Below are positions 1 to 7,929 of a stretch of DNA of 37,583 bases, in pieces (within the stretch, counting starts at the first letter, position 1; each line of letters opens with the position of its first letter). A program made the translations under genes and the position numbers. Location of the stretch: the NCBI GenBank assembly GCA_020853255.1, contig JADYZI010000141.1, forward strand, positions 1 through 37,583, read 5' to 3'. The stretch comes from Acidobacteriota bacterium (lineage in GTDB: Bacteria; Acidobacteriota; Blastocatellia; Pyrinomonadales; Pyrinomonadaceae). The notes under the pieces were generated by a model. That model saw only the letters and a list, made by a program, of their open reading frames with translations, made no database searches and was not told the DNA's origin.

Positions 1-617
1 AGGCAAAGATGCTGCGTGTTCTGGAAGAACAGCGGTTTGAACCCGTGGGCAGCAATACGGCGATAAAGGTCGATGTCCGTGTGATCTCAGCCACAAACAA
101 GCCGCTCGATGCGTTGATCGACAACGGTAATTTCCGGCACGATCTGTTTTACAGGCTGAACGTTATTCCTTTTCAAGTACCGCCCCTGCGCGAACGGTCC
201 GAGGACGTTCCCCAACTCATTGAACACTTCAACCTCAGATTTTCGGCAAATTACGCAAAGAAACCGAAGTCATTTAGTAAAGATGCGATCGATGCCTTGC
301 GGGACCACGTCTGGCTCGGAAACGTTCGCGAGTTGAAAAACACGATCGAACGCATCGTCATCACTCATAGCGGCCAGAATGTCAACGCTGACGATCTGCC
401 AAAACTTGGTTCAACCGGCGAGCGGCCTGCTTCGACATTCCGCTTTCCGACCTTTCGCGAGGCGACCGACGCATATCAGCGAGAGTTCATCCTCCACAAA
501 CTTGCAGAATTCGACGGCAACGTTAGCAAGGCCGCCGAAGATATGGGCGTTGACCGCAGCCACCTTTACCGTCGGATGAGGAATTTGGGTATTGATGCGG
601 ATGCCCGCACGAAGTAA
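1..617 (+). CDS. Sigma-54-dependent response regulator, C-terminal part (5' end outside window)
   Basis: The reading frame is open from position 3, so only the C-terminal ~204 residues are present. They match the second half of an NtrC-family activator: the AKMLRVLEE stretch after Walker B, the sensor I segment VISATNK, the arginine-finger region FRHDLFYRLN, the conserved VPPLRER, and the sensor II helix WLGNVRELKN. A Fis-type helix-turn-helix (GNVSKAAEDMGVDRSHLYRR) ends the protein. Such proteins open promoters bound by sigma-54 RNA polymerase, usually under a partner histidine kinase. The N-terminal receiver or sensor domain cannot be seen. In proteobacterial XrtA loci a regulator of this class (PrsR) controls PEP-CTERM genes, so a link to the downstream locus is possible but is inference. 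I found no canonical -24/-12 site upstream of the genes in this window. The gene converges on the M3 peptidase gene. Confidence 0.93.
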   Translation, partial: AKMLRVLEEQRFEPVGSNTAIKVDVRVISATNKPLDALIDNGNFRHDLFYRLNVIPFQVPPLRERSEDVPQLIEHFNLRFSANYAKKPKSFSKDAIDALRDHVWLGNVRELKNTIERIVITHSGQNVNADDLPKLGSTGERPASTFRFPTFREATDAYQREFILHKLAEFDGNVSKAAEDMGVDRSHLYRRMRNLGIDADARTK

Positions 618-663
618 GGGCAGATCACTCAACATTGGGCAACTCGCCCTTACTTTGTGCGGG
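604..663. terminator. Long stem-loop between convergent genes
   Basis: An 18-nt arm at 604-621 (CCCGCACGAAGTAAGGGC) pairs with 646-663 (GCCCTTACTTTGTGCGGG). Seventeen pairs are Watson-Crick and one is G-U, around a 24-nt loop. The left arm overlaps the last codons and stop of the regulator gene, and the right arm ends 18 nt before the stop of the convergent peptidase gene. Neither side has a strong T-run. It could be a bidirectional terminator or an mRNA 3'-end-protecting structure. Confidence 0.6.
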
Positions 664-680
664 CTTCTGCGATTGCGGAC

Positions 681-2861
681 CTACTTCACCGGCTTGACGG
701 GAAATCCGCGTTTCTTCATCAGTGCTTCAACCTTCGGATCGCGGCCGCGGAATTTGCGATATGCTTCCGCCGGGTCGATGGTGTTTCCGACGGAGAAGAC
801 GTACTTCACCAGTCGTGCTCCAACTTCCTTATCGTACGGACCTTTGCCCTCGACAAAAGCGCCAAAGGCATCTGCCGTGATGACGTCGGACCAAAGGTAG
901 CTGTAATACCCGGCCGAATAACCGTCGCTGGAAAAAACGTGGCCAAATTGCGGTGTGCGATGGCGCATGACTATTTCGTGTGGCATGCCGAGTGCCGCAA
1001 GTGTTTCGCGTTCAAACTTATCCGGGTCGATCTTTTTGTCGCCGGCAAGGTGGAGTTTCATATCAACCAGAGCACTTGCAAGATATTCGGTCGTTGCAAA
1101 GCCTTCGTTGAAGGTTCCTGCCTTTTTGATCTTGTCCACAAGCTCCTGCGGAATTGGCTTGCCGGTTTGGTAATGCAGCGCATATTTCTGCAGGACCTCA
1201 GGCGTGCTCAGCCAGTGTTCGAGAAGCTGCGACGGGAATTCGACATAATCGCGGGCCACATTCGTGCCGGAAAGTGTCGGATACGTCACATTTGATGAAA
1301 GGCCGTGCAGGGCGTGTCCGAATTCATGGAACATCGTCGTCGCATCGTCCCAGGAAATGAGTACCGGCTCGCCGGACTTGCCTTTGACGAAGTTCGAGTT
1401 GTTCGAAACGATGGTTGCGACATCGCGGCCGTCCATGCGGCTTTGCTCACGATATTCGTTCATCCACGCACCCGACCGCTTGCCGTCGCGAGCATAAGGG
1501 TCAAAATACCAAAGGCCGATATGTTTGCCGCTTGGCTTATCCGTAACTTCGTAAACGACGACATCAGGATGAAATACGGGCACGTTGTTGACAGGCGTGA
1601 ACTTGAAATTGAACAGCTCGCCGGCGACCCAAAACATCGCGCCACGGATCTTATCCAATTGCAGGTACGGTTTTATCTCGTTTTCGTCAAGGTCGTATCG
1701 ATCCTTGCGAACCTTTTCGGAGTAATACCTATAATCCCACGGCTCGATCTTGATACCAGCCTTTTCTTTATCGGCAAGTGCCTGCATATCGGCGACCTCT
1801 TCCTTTACGCGGGCGATCGCGGCCGGCCAAACGCCTTCCATAAGCTTCATGGCGTTTTCCGGAGTTTTCGCCATCGTATTCTCAAGCCGCCAGTGAGCGT
1901 GGGTCGGAAAGCCGAGCATCTTCGCCCGTTCGGCACGAAGCTGCAGTACCTCGGTGATGATGGCGTTATTGTCACGGGCGTCGCCGTTATCGCCGCGGTT
2001 GACAAACATTTTCCAGACCTTTTCGCGAAGCGGGCGATTCTCGGAATAGGTCAAAAACGGATCGACCGATGATCGGGTATTGCGAATAAGCCACGAACCC
2101 TTTTTGCCTTTGCTTGCAGCCGCCTGGGCCGCTGAATCGCGCAGCGATTCGGGCAGGCCGGCGAGGTCGGCCTCATTTGTTATCTCAACAAAAAGTTCAC
2201 CTTCGTCACCAAGCAAATTTTGGCTGAATTTGGTGAAGAGGCCGGCAAGTTTCTGGTTTATCGCGGCCAGGCGAGCTTTCTGGTCGGGAGCAAGCTTCGC
2301 CCCTGATCGAACAAAATTCGTGTAGTAAAGCCAGGCCAGGCGGCCTCGTTCGCCGTTGTTCTTCTTTTTGCTTTCGGTGTTGTAAACGGCCTCGATCCGT
2401 TTGAAAAGATCGGCATTTTGAGTGATCTTGTCACCGTGTGCCGCCCGCAGCGGTTCAATCTCGGTCTCGATCGGTTCAAGCTCTTTTGAATTCAGGTTGC
2501 TCGTCCAAATGTCGTAAACGGCGGAAACCCGATCGAGTGCCTGACCGCTGCGTTCCATTGCGGCGATCGTATTCTCAAACGTCGGCGGCTCCTTGCTATT
2601 GGCTATCGCGTCGATCTCGGCCAACTGTTCAGCCATTGCGGCCGTCATGGCCGGCTTAAAATCCGCGATCTTTACCTTGTCGAACGGGGGAACTCCACCG
2701 TACGGGCCTGTCCAGGCTTCAAGGAGCGGGTTAGTCGCGGGTGCTTGAATGGTGCCCGCGGTGACGGAACGGTCTCCCTTAATGGTCATAATTGCAAAGA
2801 TCAAGGCAAACGCGACGGTCCAAAATATTGGGCGCTCACCCATTCGAAAGATCATTTTCAT
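681..2861 (-). CDS. dcp: Peptidyl-dipeptidase Dcp-like M3 metallopeptidase
   Basis: This is a zinc metallopeptidase of the M3 (thimet oligopeptidase / Dcp) family, which removes C-terminal dipeptides from peptides or degrades oligopeptides. The zinc motif HEFGHALH lies at about residues 512-519, and the downstream glutamate region DYVEFPSQLLEHW fits Dcp. At 726 residues it is close to the usual Dcp length plus a leader. I chose the ATG at 2861 because a good AGGAGA Shine-Dalgarno lies about 8 nt upstream; an earlier in-frame ATG at 2900 would put that site inside the gene. The N-terminus (FWTVAFALIFAIMTI at about residues 13-27) looks like a signal peptide or signal anchor, so the enzyme is probably periplasmic or membrane-tethered. 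It has no obvious role in the polysaccharide locus. Confidence 0.93.
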   Translation of the reverse strand: MKMIFRMGERPIFWTVAFALIFAIMTIKGDRSVTAGTIQAPATNPLLEAWTGPYGGVPPFDKVKIADFKPAMTAAMAEQLAEIDAIANSKEPPTFENTIAAMERSGQALDRVSAVYDIWTSNLNSKELEPIETEIEPLRAAHGDKITQNADLFKRIEAVYNTESKKKNNGERGRLAWLYYTNFVRSGAKLAPDQKARLAAINQKLAGLFTKFSQNLLGDEGELFVEITNEADLAGLPESLRDSAAQAAASKGKKGSWLIRNTRSSVDPFLTYSENRPLREKVWKMFVNRGDNGDARDNNAIITEVLQLRAERAKMLGFPTHAHWRLENTMAKTPENAMKLMEGVWPAAIARVKEEVADMQALADKEKAGIKIEPWDYRYYSEKVRKDRYDLDENEIKPYLQLDKIRGAMFWVAGELFNFKFTPVNNVPVFHPDVVVYEVTDKPSGKHIGLWYFDPYARDGKRSGAWMNEYREQSRMDGRDVATIVSNNSNFVKGKSGEPVLISWDDATTMFHEFGHALHGLSSNVTYPTLSGTNVARDYVEFPSQLLEHWLSTPEVLQKYALHYQTGKPIPQELVDKIKKAGTFNEGFATTEYLASALVDMKLHLAGDKKIDPDKFERETLAALGMPHEIVMRHRTPQFGHVFSSDGYSAGYYSYLWSDVITADAFGAFVEGKGPYDKEVGARLVKYVFSVGNTIDPAEAYRKFRGRDPKVEALMKKRGFPVKPVK

Positions 2862-3576
2862 CCGTAATTTCTCCTGATGATCGGTGTTGGGCGCCGGCAA
2901 ACCATCAGCGCATCGATCTACGGCTAAGATTCACGTGTCGCTCACGCGGTTGGAAATAATCGTAATGGTATCACATCCAAGAGATAGGACTGAGGCAGAG
3001 TTAGATAGATCAGGTGACCGTAGGGTCCATTCAAATCAGGTATGTTTACCTAACGGGATCGTGTGTCGGATGTTTTGTGTTCGGCGTTCGTCCGATTTGT
3101 GGTCCTGGCTCCAGCTTACCCCAATAAATGACACGAATAAAAAAAAACGCCAAACACGAGGCGGGTCTCGAAACGCGGTTTGAACCAACCCTGAAGGCTG
3201 CAACTGTGTTCTGGAAAAAAAAGTCCCGCAGAACTGGAATCGCTTGTCGATTCGCTTTTTAGCTAGGCATACGCCCAGGTTGCTGAGCGTATAAAAACCC
3301 TGATCCCGGAATCAAAACGATGGTTGGCAATCCTAAATTTGATTCCGGGCTTTTTTTCCGTTCCGGGTTGGAGAGATCCGGACGGTCTTGCCTAATTTAT
3401 GTTCGCTTGAAACGATGACCGACCCACAAGCCCAAGGGCTTCGGAAACCGAATCCTAGCATGTCCTCGAACCAAAATTCTGTAATCCAGGCTACACTAAA
3501 TGCAAGAAAACAGTGCCTTAAGCCGAATCGCGGCAACGTCGGTGTGGGGCGATAGAATCTTTCACGGTTAACATGA
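2862..3576. other. Gene-poor intergenic region (715 bp)
   Basis: I see no ORF with convincing coding character or a good ribosome site here. The segment must hold the promoter of the minus-strand peptidase gene, but I cannot place it with confidence. It holds A-rich tracts near 3138-3149 and 3215-3222, a small hairpin (GAATCG, 5-nt loop, CGATTC, then T5) at 3237-3260, and a strong terminator-like hairpin at 3305-3357. I could not match it to tmRNA, RNase P RNA, SRP RNA or a tRNA by eye. Confidence 0.5.
3305..3357 (+). terminator. Orphan rho-independent terminator
   Basis: A perfect 12-bp inverted repeat (CCCGGAATCAAA at 3305-3316, TTTGATTCCGGG at 3338-3349) with a 21-nt loop is followed by C and seven T residues (3351-3357). 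This is the classic intrinsic terminator layout for plus-strand transcription. No plus-strand protein gene lies between 617 and this point, so the transcript it would end is unknown. It may end a small RNA, or stop antisense read-through from the neighbouring minus-strand genes' promoters. Confidence 0.7.
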
Positions 3577-3852
3577 TCAGGCGTCGTCACGCCTTCTACG
3601 CCGTCGGACGGTTTCCCGCCCGCCGCCTGAGTAGGCGAGTATCGCCGCGATCAGATGGGCGACGAACCAAATGTTTTCGTAACCCATATTCTGATAGATG
3701 TAGATCAATATGAGTAATCGCGGAATGAAAACACCGAGCAATATATCAGCCCATTGCGGAACTGTATTCGCGGGATACCAGTGCCAAAGCAGGTAAACCA
3801 CCAACACTATCCGCGGAAAGAAGAGCGAGAAGAGCAAGAAATAGAAATCCAT
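3577..3852 (-). CDS. Small hypothetical membrane protein
   Basis: I do not recognise a named family. The 91-residue product has about three hydrophobic segments: roughly residues 3-22 (FYFLLFSLFFPRIVLVVYLL), 36-54, and 60-74. The C-terminus is strongly basic, with six consecutive arginines then DDA, which suggests a cytoplasmic tail. A very good purine-rich Shine-Dalgarno (AAAGGGGG on the minus strand, 3857-3864) sits just before the ATG, and the amino-acid composition is that of a real inner-membrane protein. It is divergent from the PEP-CTERM gene and shares a 312-bp intergenic region with it. Any role in the polysaccharide system is unproven. Confidence 0.75.
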   Translation of the reverse strand: MDFYFLLFSLFFPRIVLVVYLLWHWYPANTVPQWADILLGVFIPRLLILIYIYQNMGYENIWFVAHLIAAILAYSGGGRETVRRRRRRDDA

Positions 3853-4164
3853 GTTTCCCCCTTTAAGATAACTAGGTTCATCATACTCCTTTCACCGCAT
3901 CAAGAAGTGACAAAAATTGTCGCATAAGTGTATTCCACCATACAGAATATTTCGGCTTCGAAGTTCTACTATAATCCTGTTCGCTCTTGCTTCATCAATG
4001 CATTCCGTGCCTACGCACCGCTTCTCCGTAGGACTGTGGCGGCGCCTGTATGTGAGGCGAACACGAAATGTTGCAATTCCGGGTTGGCCTATTTGTGCGG
4101 CCAACGTGGAAATTCGGGATCATTCCCAATGTGTTAGAGGATCATTTACGAAAAGGGTGTATTC
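3853..4164. promoter_or_regulatory. Divergent regulatory region upstream of the PEP-CTERM gene
   Basis: This 312-bp region separates the minus-strand membrane protein from the PEP-CTERM gene. It contains a perfect TATAAT at 3970-3975 on the plus strand, but without a good -35 element at 16-18 nt. A short palindrome, GACAA-AAA-TTGTC, lies at 3909-3921 and could be a protein-binding site. A Shine-Dalgarno-like AAAAGGGTG (4151-4159) precedes the ATG at 4165. No canonical sigma-54 site was found; the nearest match at 4085-4098 has a 9-nt rather than a 10-nt spacer between GG and GC. Confidence 0.4.
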
Positions 4165-4428
4165 ATGAAGAAGATAACTGAAATTGTTCTTGCTTTAAGC
4201 CTCATTGTTTCCATTTTCGGCGGTGTCGCGACTGTCGTGAATGCGGGTGACGGGCCTGAGCGTAAACCACGGCATGGCTGCGATTATGATCGATCTGCCA
4301 ACGAAGAACGCACAACCGGTGACTGCGGTGGTGTGCCCACCCCGGAGCCGATATCGATAATCCTGTTCAGCGCGGGCCTGGCTGGCGTAGGATTTGCCGC
4401 CCGGCGACGTCTTCGCCGTTCGGAGTAA
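4165..4428 (+). CDS. Very small PEP-CTERM sorting-domain protein
   Basis: The 87-residue product has a complete export and sorting layout. Residues 1-27 form a signal peptide (KK, hydrophobic core, cleavage near VVNA-GDG). The C-terminus has the three-part PEP-CTERM signal: PEP at 60-62, a hydrophobic helix (ISIILFSAGLAGVGFAA, 63-79) and a basic tail (RRRLRRSE). Proteins with this signal are substrates of exosortases, which cleave near the PEP motif. The region left after both cleavages is only about 30 residues; it is charged and polar and contains two cysteines (39 and 54). The gene sits 91 bp upstream of the exosortase gene in the same direction, so it is probably a dedicated substrate. 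Its mature function is unknown. Confidence 0.88.
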   Translation: MKKITEIVLALSLIVSIFGGVATVVNAGDGPERKPRHGCDYDRSANEERTTGDCGGVPTPEPISIILFSAGLAGVGFAARRRLRRSE

Positions 4429-4519
4429 GGCCGAGCATCTCGAGCAGTACTAGGGAATCCAAGCCGTATTGTTGCTTTCGAGTGACATTGCGGCTTGATT
4501 TGCTTTAATAAAAAGGTGC

Positions 4520-6127
4520 ATGCGAAATAGTTCACATGAACAGCATCGCCAGGCGTGGATGCTGTCGCTGGTCAGTGCTGCGGTCGTGTTTATGTACTCG
4601 GCCGTGCTCTGGAAACTTTGCGTCGATTGGTGGACCGACGACAACTATTCCCATGGCCTCCTCGTGCCGTTCGTTATCGCCTTTATAGTTTGGCAGCGGT
4701 TCGATTTGCTGAAAAAAGCGATCGACGAAAAAGGGGCGTGGATAGGCGGCTTGTTTGTTTCGATCGCCGTGCTGTTCCTTCTGACGGGGACGCTAGCCTC
4801 GATCCTCTATGCGCAGCGGCTATCATTGTTGTTCATGACCGTGGGCGTGATCATTTGCCTATTTGGGATAAGCCTGATCCGGCACCTCGCGATGCCACTC
4901 CTTCTCCTCTTCCTCGCTCTCCCGATCCCGCAAATACTATTCAACAAAATAGCGCTTCCGCTGCAGATGCTTGCCTCGAGAATGGCCGATGCCGGTATGC
5001 ACCTCATCGGAATTCCAGCCGTGCGGATGGGCAATGTTATCGAGATACCATTCCGAGCCACCGGCGAAATAGTTAGCCTCGAAGTAGTGGAAGCGTGCAG
5101 TGGTATCCGCTCATTAGTGACTTTGATCACGCTTGCGCTGATCCTGGGTTATTTTACGCGGGACCGACGGGATTCATTTAGCCACGGCTTAAAAGGGCTG
5201 TTCTTCGCAAAGGATATTCAGCGGACCTTTCTGCTAATGACGTTGGCCGTTCCGGTTGCTCTGATCACAAATGCGGCCCGGGTAATTATCACAGGCGTTA
5301 TTGCGTATTTCTACGGCCATGAGGCGGTGGAAGGCCTGTGGCATGACCTTTCTGGATCAGCTGTATTTTTTGCTGCGCTGCTGCTGTTGCTTGGCCTTAA
5401 CATGATGTTGGGCCGTTGCCTCCGCCGCGAGAAGATCGCCGACGAGGAATGCGAACTGCCTTCGGAGGTAGAAGGATCACGCCGTCTCGTTCCGATAACA
5501 AGGGCCTGGGCCATTTTGCTGGTGGTTTCAGTTTGCGGCGGTTTTGTGAATTGGCTTCAATATCGCGGCGAATTGCATGCCGATCGTCGGCCATTAAAGG
5601 AGATACCGGCACAGTTAGGCTCGTGGGAGCAGCGAAACCCGGACATCCGGTTCGATGAGGAAAGCGAAAGTGTTTTGCGGGCGAGCGATTATGTAATGCG
5701 CGATTACTACGGCCCCGGCAAAAGATTGAATATCTATGTAGGCTACTACGCCTCGCAGCGAGGCGGTTCCACGTACCACAGCCCGTTAAATTGTTTGCCG
5801 GGAACTGGCTGGGAAATGACCGAACCGCGGAGCCTTCAGATCGCGACACCGAAGGGGCGGCATTTCACCGCAAATCTATATCTCGTGAATCGGGGCGAGC
5901 ACCAGGAATATTTGATCTATTGGTATCAAGGGCGCGGACGGACGTTTGTGAGCGAGTACGAGGACAAGTTATATACTGCGATCGACAGCGTAGTCCGGCG
6001 GCGATCTGATGGCGGCCTGGTAAGGGTAATGACGCCGCTTGGCAAAGATCCTCAGCACTCATTGGCTGCCGCGATCGACCTGACGGGGCATCTCGCGGAC
6101 GATCTCGTGGAATTTTTGCCCGATTAA
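4520..6127 (+). CDS. xrtA: Exosortase fused to EpsI domain (XrtA type)
   Basis: An integral-membrane cysteine protease/transpeptidase-like enzyme that recognises PEP-CTERM tails. Residues 15-300 contain about eight membrane segments and the exosortase triad in family motifs: Cys193 in EACSGIRSL, Arg254 in TNAARV, and His275 in LWHDLSG. After a further membrane segment at about 328-345, residues 346-535 form an EpsI (DUF3485) domain with the typical YYASQRGG then HSPLNCLPGTGWE, including Cys425. In many loci the exosortase and EpsI are separate genes; here they are one 535-residue polypeptide. The start at 4520 is preceded by AAAAGGTG, unusually close to the ATG, which leaves some doubt about the exact N-terminus. 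It heads the row of polysaccharide genes. EpsI function is not established. Confidence 0.95.
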   Translation: MRNSSHEQHRQAWMLSLVSAAVVFMYSAVLWKLCVDWWTDDNYSHGLLVPFVIAFIVWQRFDLLKKAIDEKGAWIGGLFVSIAVLFLLTGTLASILYAQRLSLLFMTVGVIICLFGISLIRHLAMPLLLLFLALPIPQILFNKIALPLQMLASRMADAGMHLIGIPAVRMGNVIEIPFRATGEIVSLEVVEACSGIRSLVTLITLALILGYFTRDRRDSFSHGLKGLFFAKDIQRTFLLMTLAVPVALITNAARVIITGVIAYFYGHEAVEGLWHDLSGSAVFFAALLLLLGLNMMLGRCLRREKIADEECELPSEVEGSRRLVPITRAWAILLVVSVCGGFVNWLQYRGELHADRRPLKEIPAQLGSWEQRNPDIRFDEESESVLRASDYVMRDYYGPGKRLNIYVGYYASQRGGSTYHSPLNCLPGTGWEMTEPRSLQIATPKGRHFTANLYLVNRGEHQEYLIYWYQGRGRTFVSEYEDKLYTAIDSVVRRRSDGGLVRVMTPLGKDPQHSLAAAIDLTGHLADDLVEFLPD

Positions 6128-6229
6128 TGGCTGTTTGAACGATTTCTCTAGAATTTTGTATGCTTTCGTACTAATTTATAGTGAAATTCATTAGTTAGGC
6201 GCAACGCATCACCCGAACGGGCAAGGTAT

Positions 6230-7888
6230 ATGAGTGTGGGGTTTCGACAAAGGACTGTCGTAGAGTACTTGCAGATGGCAAAGAGACGGAAGTGGCATAT
6301 TATCTTTCCGGCGCTCGCTGTCTTTGTGTCGGTATTCTGGGTCGTTCGCGGTTTGCCCAGCACGTACGTATCAACGTCGTTTCTGACGCTGACGCCGCCG
6401 GCCATCTCTGAAAAGGTAGCGCCTTCACTTACGGACGATGACCTCTCGAACCGTCTCCAGTCGATCAACCAATCCGTACTTAGTCGAACAGCTTTGGAGC
6501 CAATGCTCCAGAAGTTTGAATTATATGCAGCGGACCGTGCCGCTGGCGTTCCGGTGGAGCGCATAGTTGACCGGATGCGGGACAATATTTCGGTGGTCCC
6601 GGAAAAGGCTGACAATGAAAAGGTCGTCGGGTTTCGGATAAGCTTTCGCGATCCATCGCCTGAAAAAGCGCGAAATGTCACCGCCGAACTTGCAAAAGAG
6701 TATGTGACGGCACAATCGGTGGAATCAAGGCGAAGTGCGGAAACGACACGTGAGTTTATTAACAATCAGCTTTCGCAGGCAAAAACAAATCTTGATGCGT
6801 TGGAAAAACAGCGGCTCGGCATTATGACGAGTAACGTTGAGACGCTGCCGGAATCGGCCCAGGGCCTGATCGCCCAGCTTGAGGGGTTGAGGACACGCGA
6901 GGCGACGATATCAAAGGACAAGGAATCTCTGCTGAATGAAAAAGGCCGGATCCAGGAAAGCATTCGGGCGATGAACAGCCAGATGAGGCTGATCGAGAAT
7001 TTTGGCGAGAATGAGACCAGGGCCGCTGTCCAGCAGGCGTCTCGGATCGAAGATACGCCGGCCTATGCCGAGCTTGTTAAAAAGAGGGCGGAGACGGGAG
7101 CAAGGCTTGAAAGGCTGAGAAAGCAGTATCGTGAACGGCATCCGGAGGTAATTCAGGCTGAGGCAGAGATCGCCAAGATCAACGAAGAGCTTGAAAAACT
7201 AGCAAAGAATACCGACATAAGGGTGAAGCAGGCGAATCAGGCCGGCAGCCGAAAGGCCGAATTGCAAAAGCAAAGCCTTGAGATAGACCGGACCAAGGCC
7301 GAAGGCCAGATCGTGCAGGTCGAACAGCAGCTGCAGGCGAAGGACCTTGACCTAATGCAGAACGCTGGGCAGATCGCTTTGTTGGAGTCAAAGATCAATT
7401 CGATACCGAATGTCAGGGTTGCGTTGGAAGGCATAACGAACCAGATGGACCTCGCAAAGTCCGCCTACGATGAACTGCAGAAAAAATTCAACAACGCGCA
7501 GCAGCAGGTTGAGCGAGAGAGCAATGCACAGGGCGAATCGATCAGGGTCGTCGATCCGGCCAATCTGCCGGCAACACCTGAAAATGCTTCCAAACGGCCT
7601 TTGTTTATCGCCTTTGGTGCGTTAGCGGGCCTTGGCCTTGGCCTTCTTTTTGCAGCAGCACTCGAATTGCCGCGTATGTTCACGATCCAAAGTATTGACG
7701 ATGCGAAGCATTACACGGGTTTACCGGTGCTGGCCGCGGTACCGGACCTGCTGTCCGAGAAAGAAATATCAGCAAATTACCGGACGCATCTGTTAAAGGT
7801 TGCCGCTGGCTTTGTTGTAGCAATACTCAGTATTCCAGTGCTCATCGTTGCGCTTCAAATGTCGCGCATAATTGAAAGGTTCAGTTAG
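6230..7888 (+). CDS. Wzz/Wzc-like chain-length determinant, XrtA locus type
   Basis: An inner-membrane polysaccharide co-polymerase that sets chain length and works with a BY-kinase. The 552 residues show a first membrane helix at about 23-40, a periplasmic Wzz domain, long coiled-coil stretches (about 165-260 and 280-430), a proline-containing segment before the second helix (VVDPANLPATPENASKRP, then helix 457-478), and a third hydrophobic helix at 521-543. No Walker A motif is present, so the kinase domain is supplied separately, by the ATPase gene starting at 8902. This matches the PEP-CTERM-associated chain-length family. The start at 6230 has a weak AAGG site very close to it. A 102-bp gap separates it from the exosortase gene. 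Confidence 0.9.
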   Translation: MSVGFRQRTVVEYLQMAKRRKWHIIFPALAVFVSVFWVVRGLPSTYVSTSFLTLTPPAISEKVAPSLTDDDLSNRLQSINQSVLSRTALEPMLQKFELYAADRAAGVPVERIVDRMRDNISVVPEKADNEKVVGFRISFRDPSPEKARNVTAELAKEYVTAQSVESRRSAETTREFINNQLSQAKTNLDALEKQRLGIMTSNVETLPESAQGLIAQLEGLRTREATISKDKESLLNEKGRIQESIRAMNSQMRLIENFGENETRAAVQQASRIEDTPAYAELVKKRAETGARLERLRKQYRERHPEVIQAEAEIAKINEELEKLAKNTDIRVKQANQAGSRKAELQKQSLEIDRTKAEGQIVQVEQQLQAKDLDLMQNAGQIALLESKINSIPNVRVALEGITNQMDLAKSAYDELQKKFNNAQQQVERESNAQGESIRVVDPANLPATPENASKRPLFIAFGALAGLGLGLLFAAALELPRMFTIQSIDDAKHYTGLPVLAAVPDLLSEKEISANYRTHLLKVAAGFVVAILSIPVLIVALQMSRIIERFS

Positions 7889-7929
7889 ATCGGGCAATTT
7901 GTCGGGCCACGGGCCCAAGTGATCCAAGA

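Noticed and set aside
1305..2072. Plus-strand open frame of 255 codons opposite the peptidase
   Set aside because: It is a shadow of the peptidase gene; the amino-acid composition lacks family features and the peptidase motifs are clear on the other strand.
681..2900. Peptidase start at ATG 2900
   Set aside because: The AGGAGA ribosome site would lie inside the gene, while the ATG at 2861 is spaced correctly behind it.
2862..3576. tmRNA, RNase P RNA or tRNA in the large gap
   Set aside because: No conserved signature elements of these RNAs were found by eye.
3333..3590. Minus-strand open reading frame of 85 codons
   Set aside because: It lies in a gene-poor stretch, runs through the terminator hairpin, overlaps the end of the membrane-protein gene, and has no coding signature or clear ribosome site.
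4085..4098. Possible sigma-54 -24/-12 site upstream of the PEP-CTERM gene
   Set aside because: The spacing between GG and GC is 9 nt rather than the required 10, and the flanking bases match poorly.
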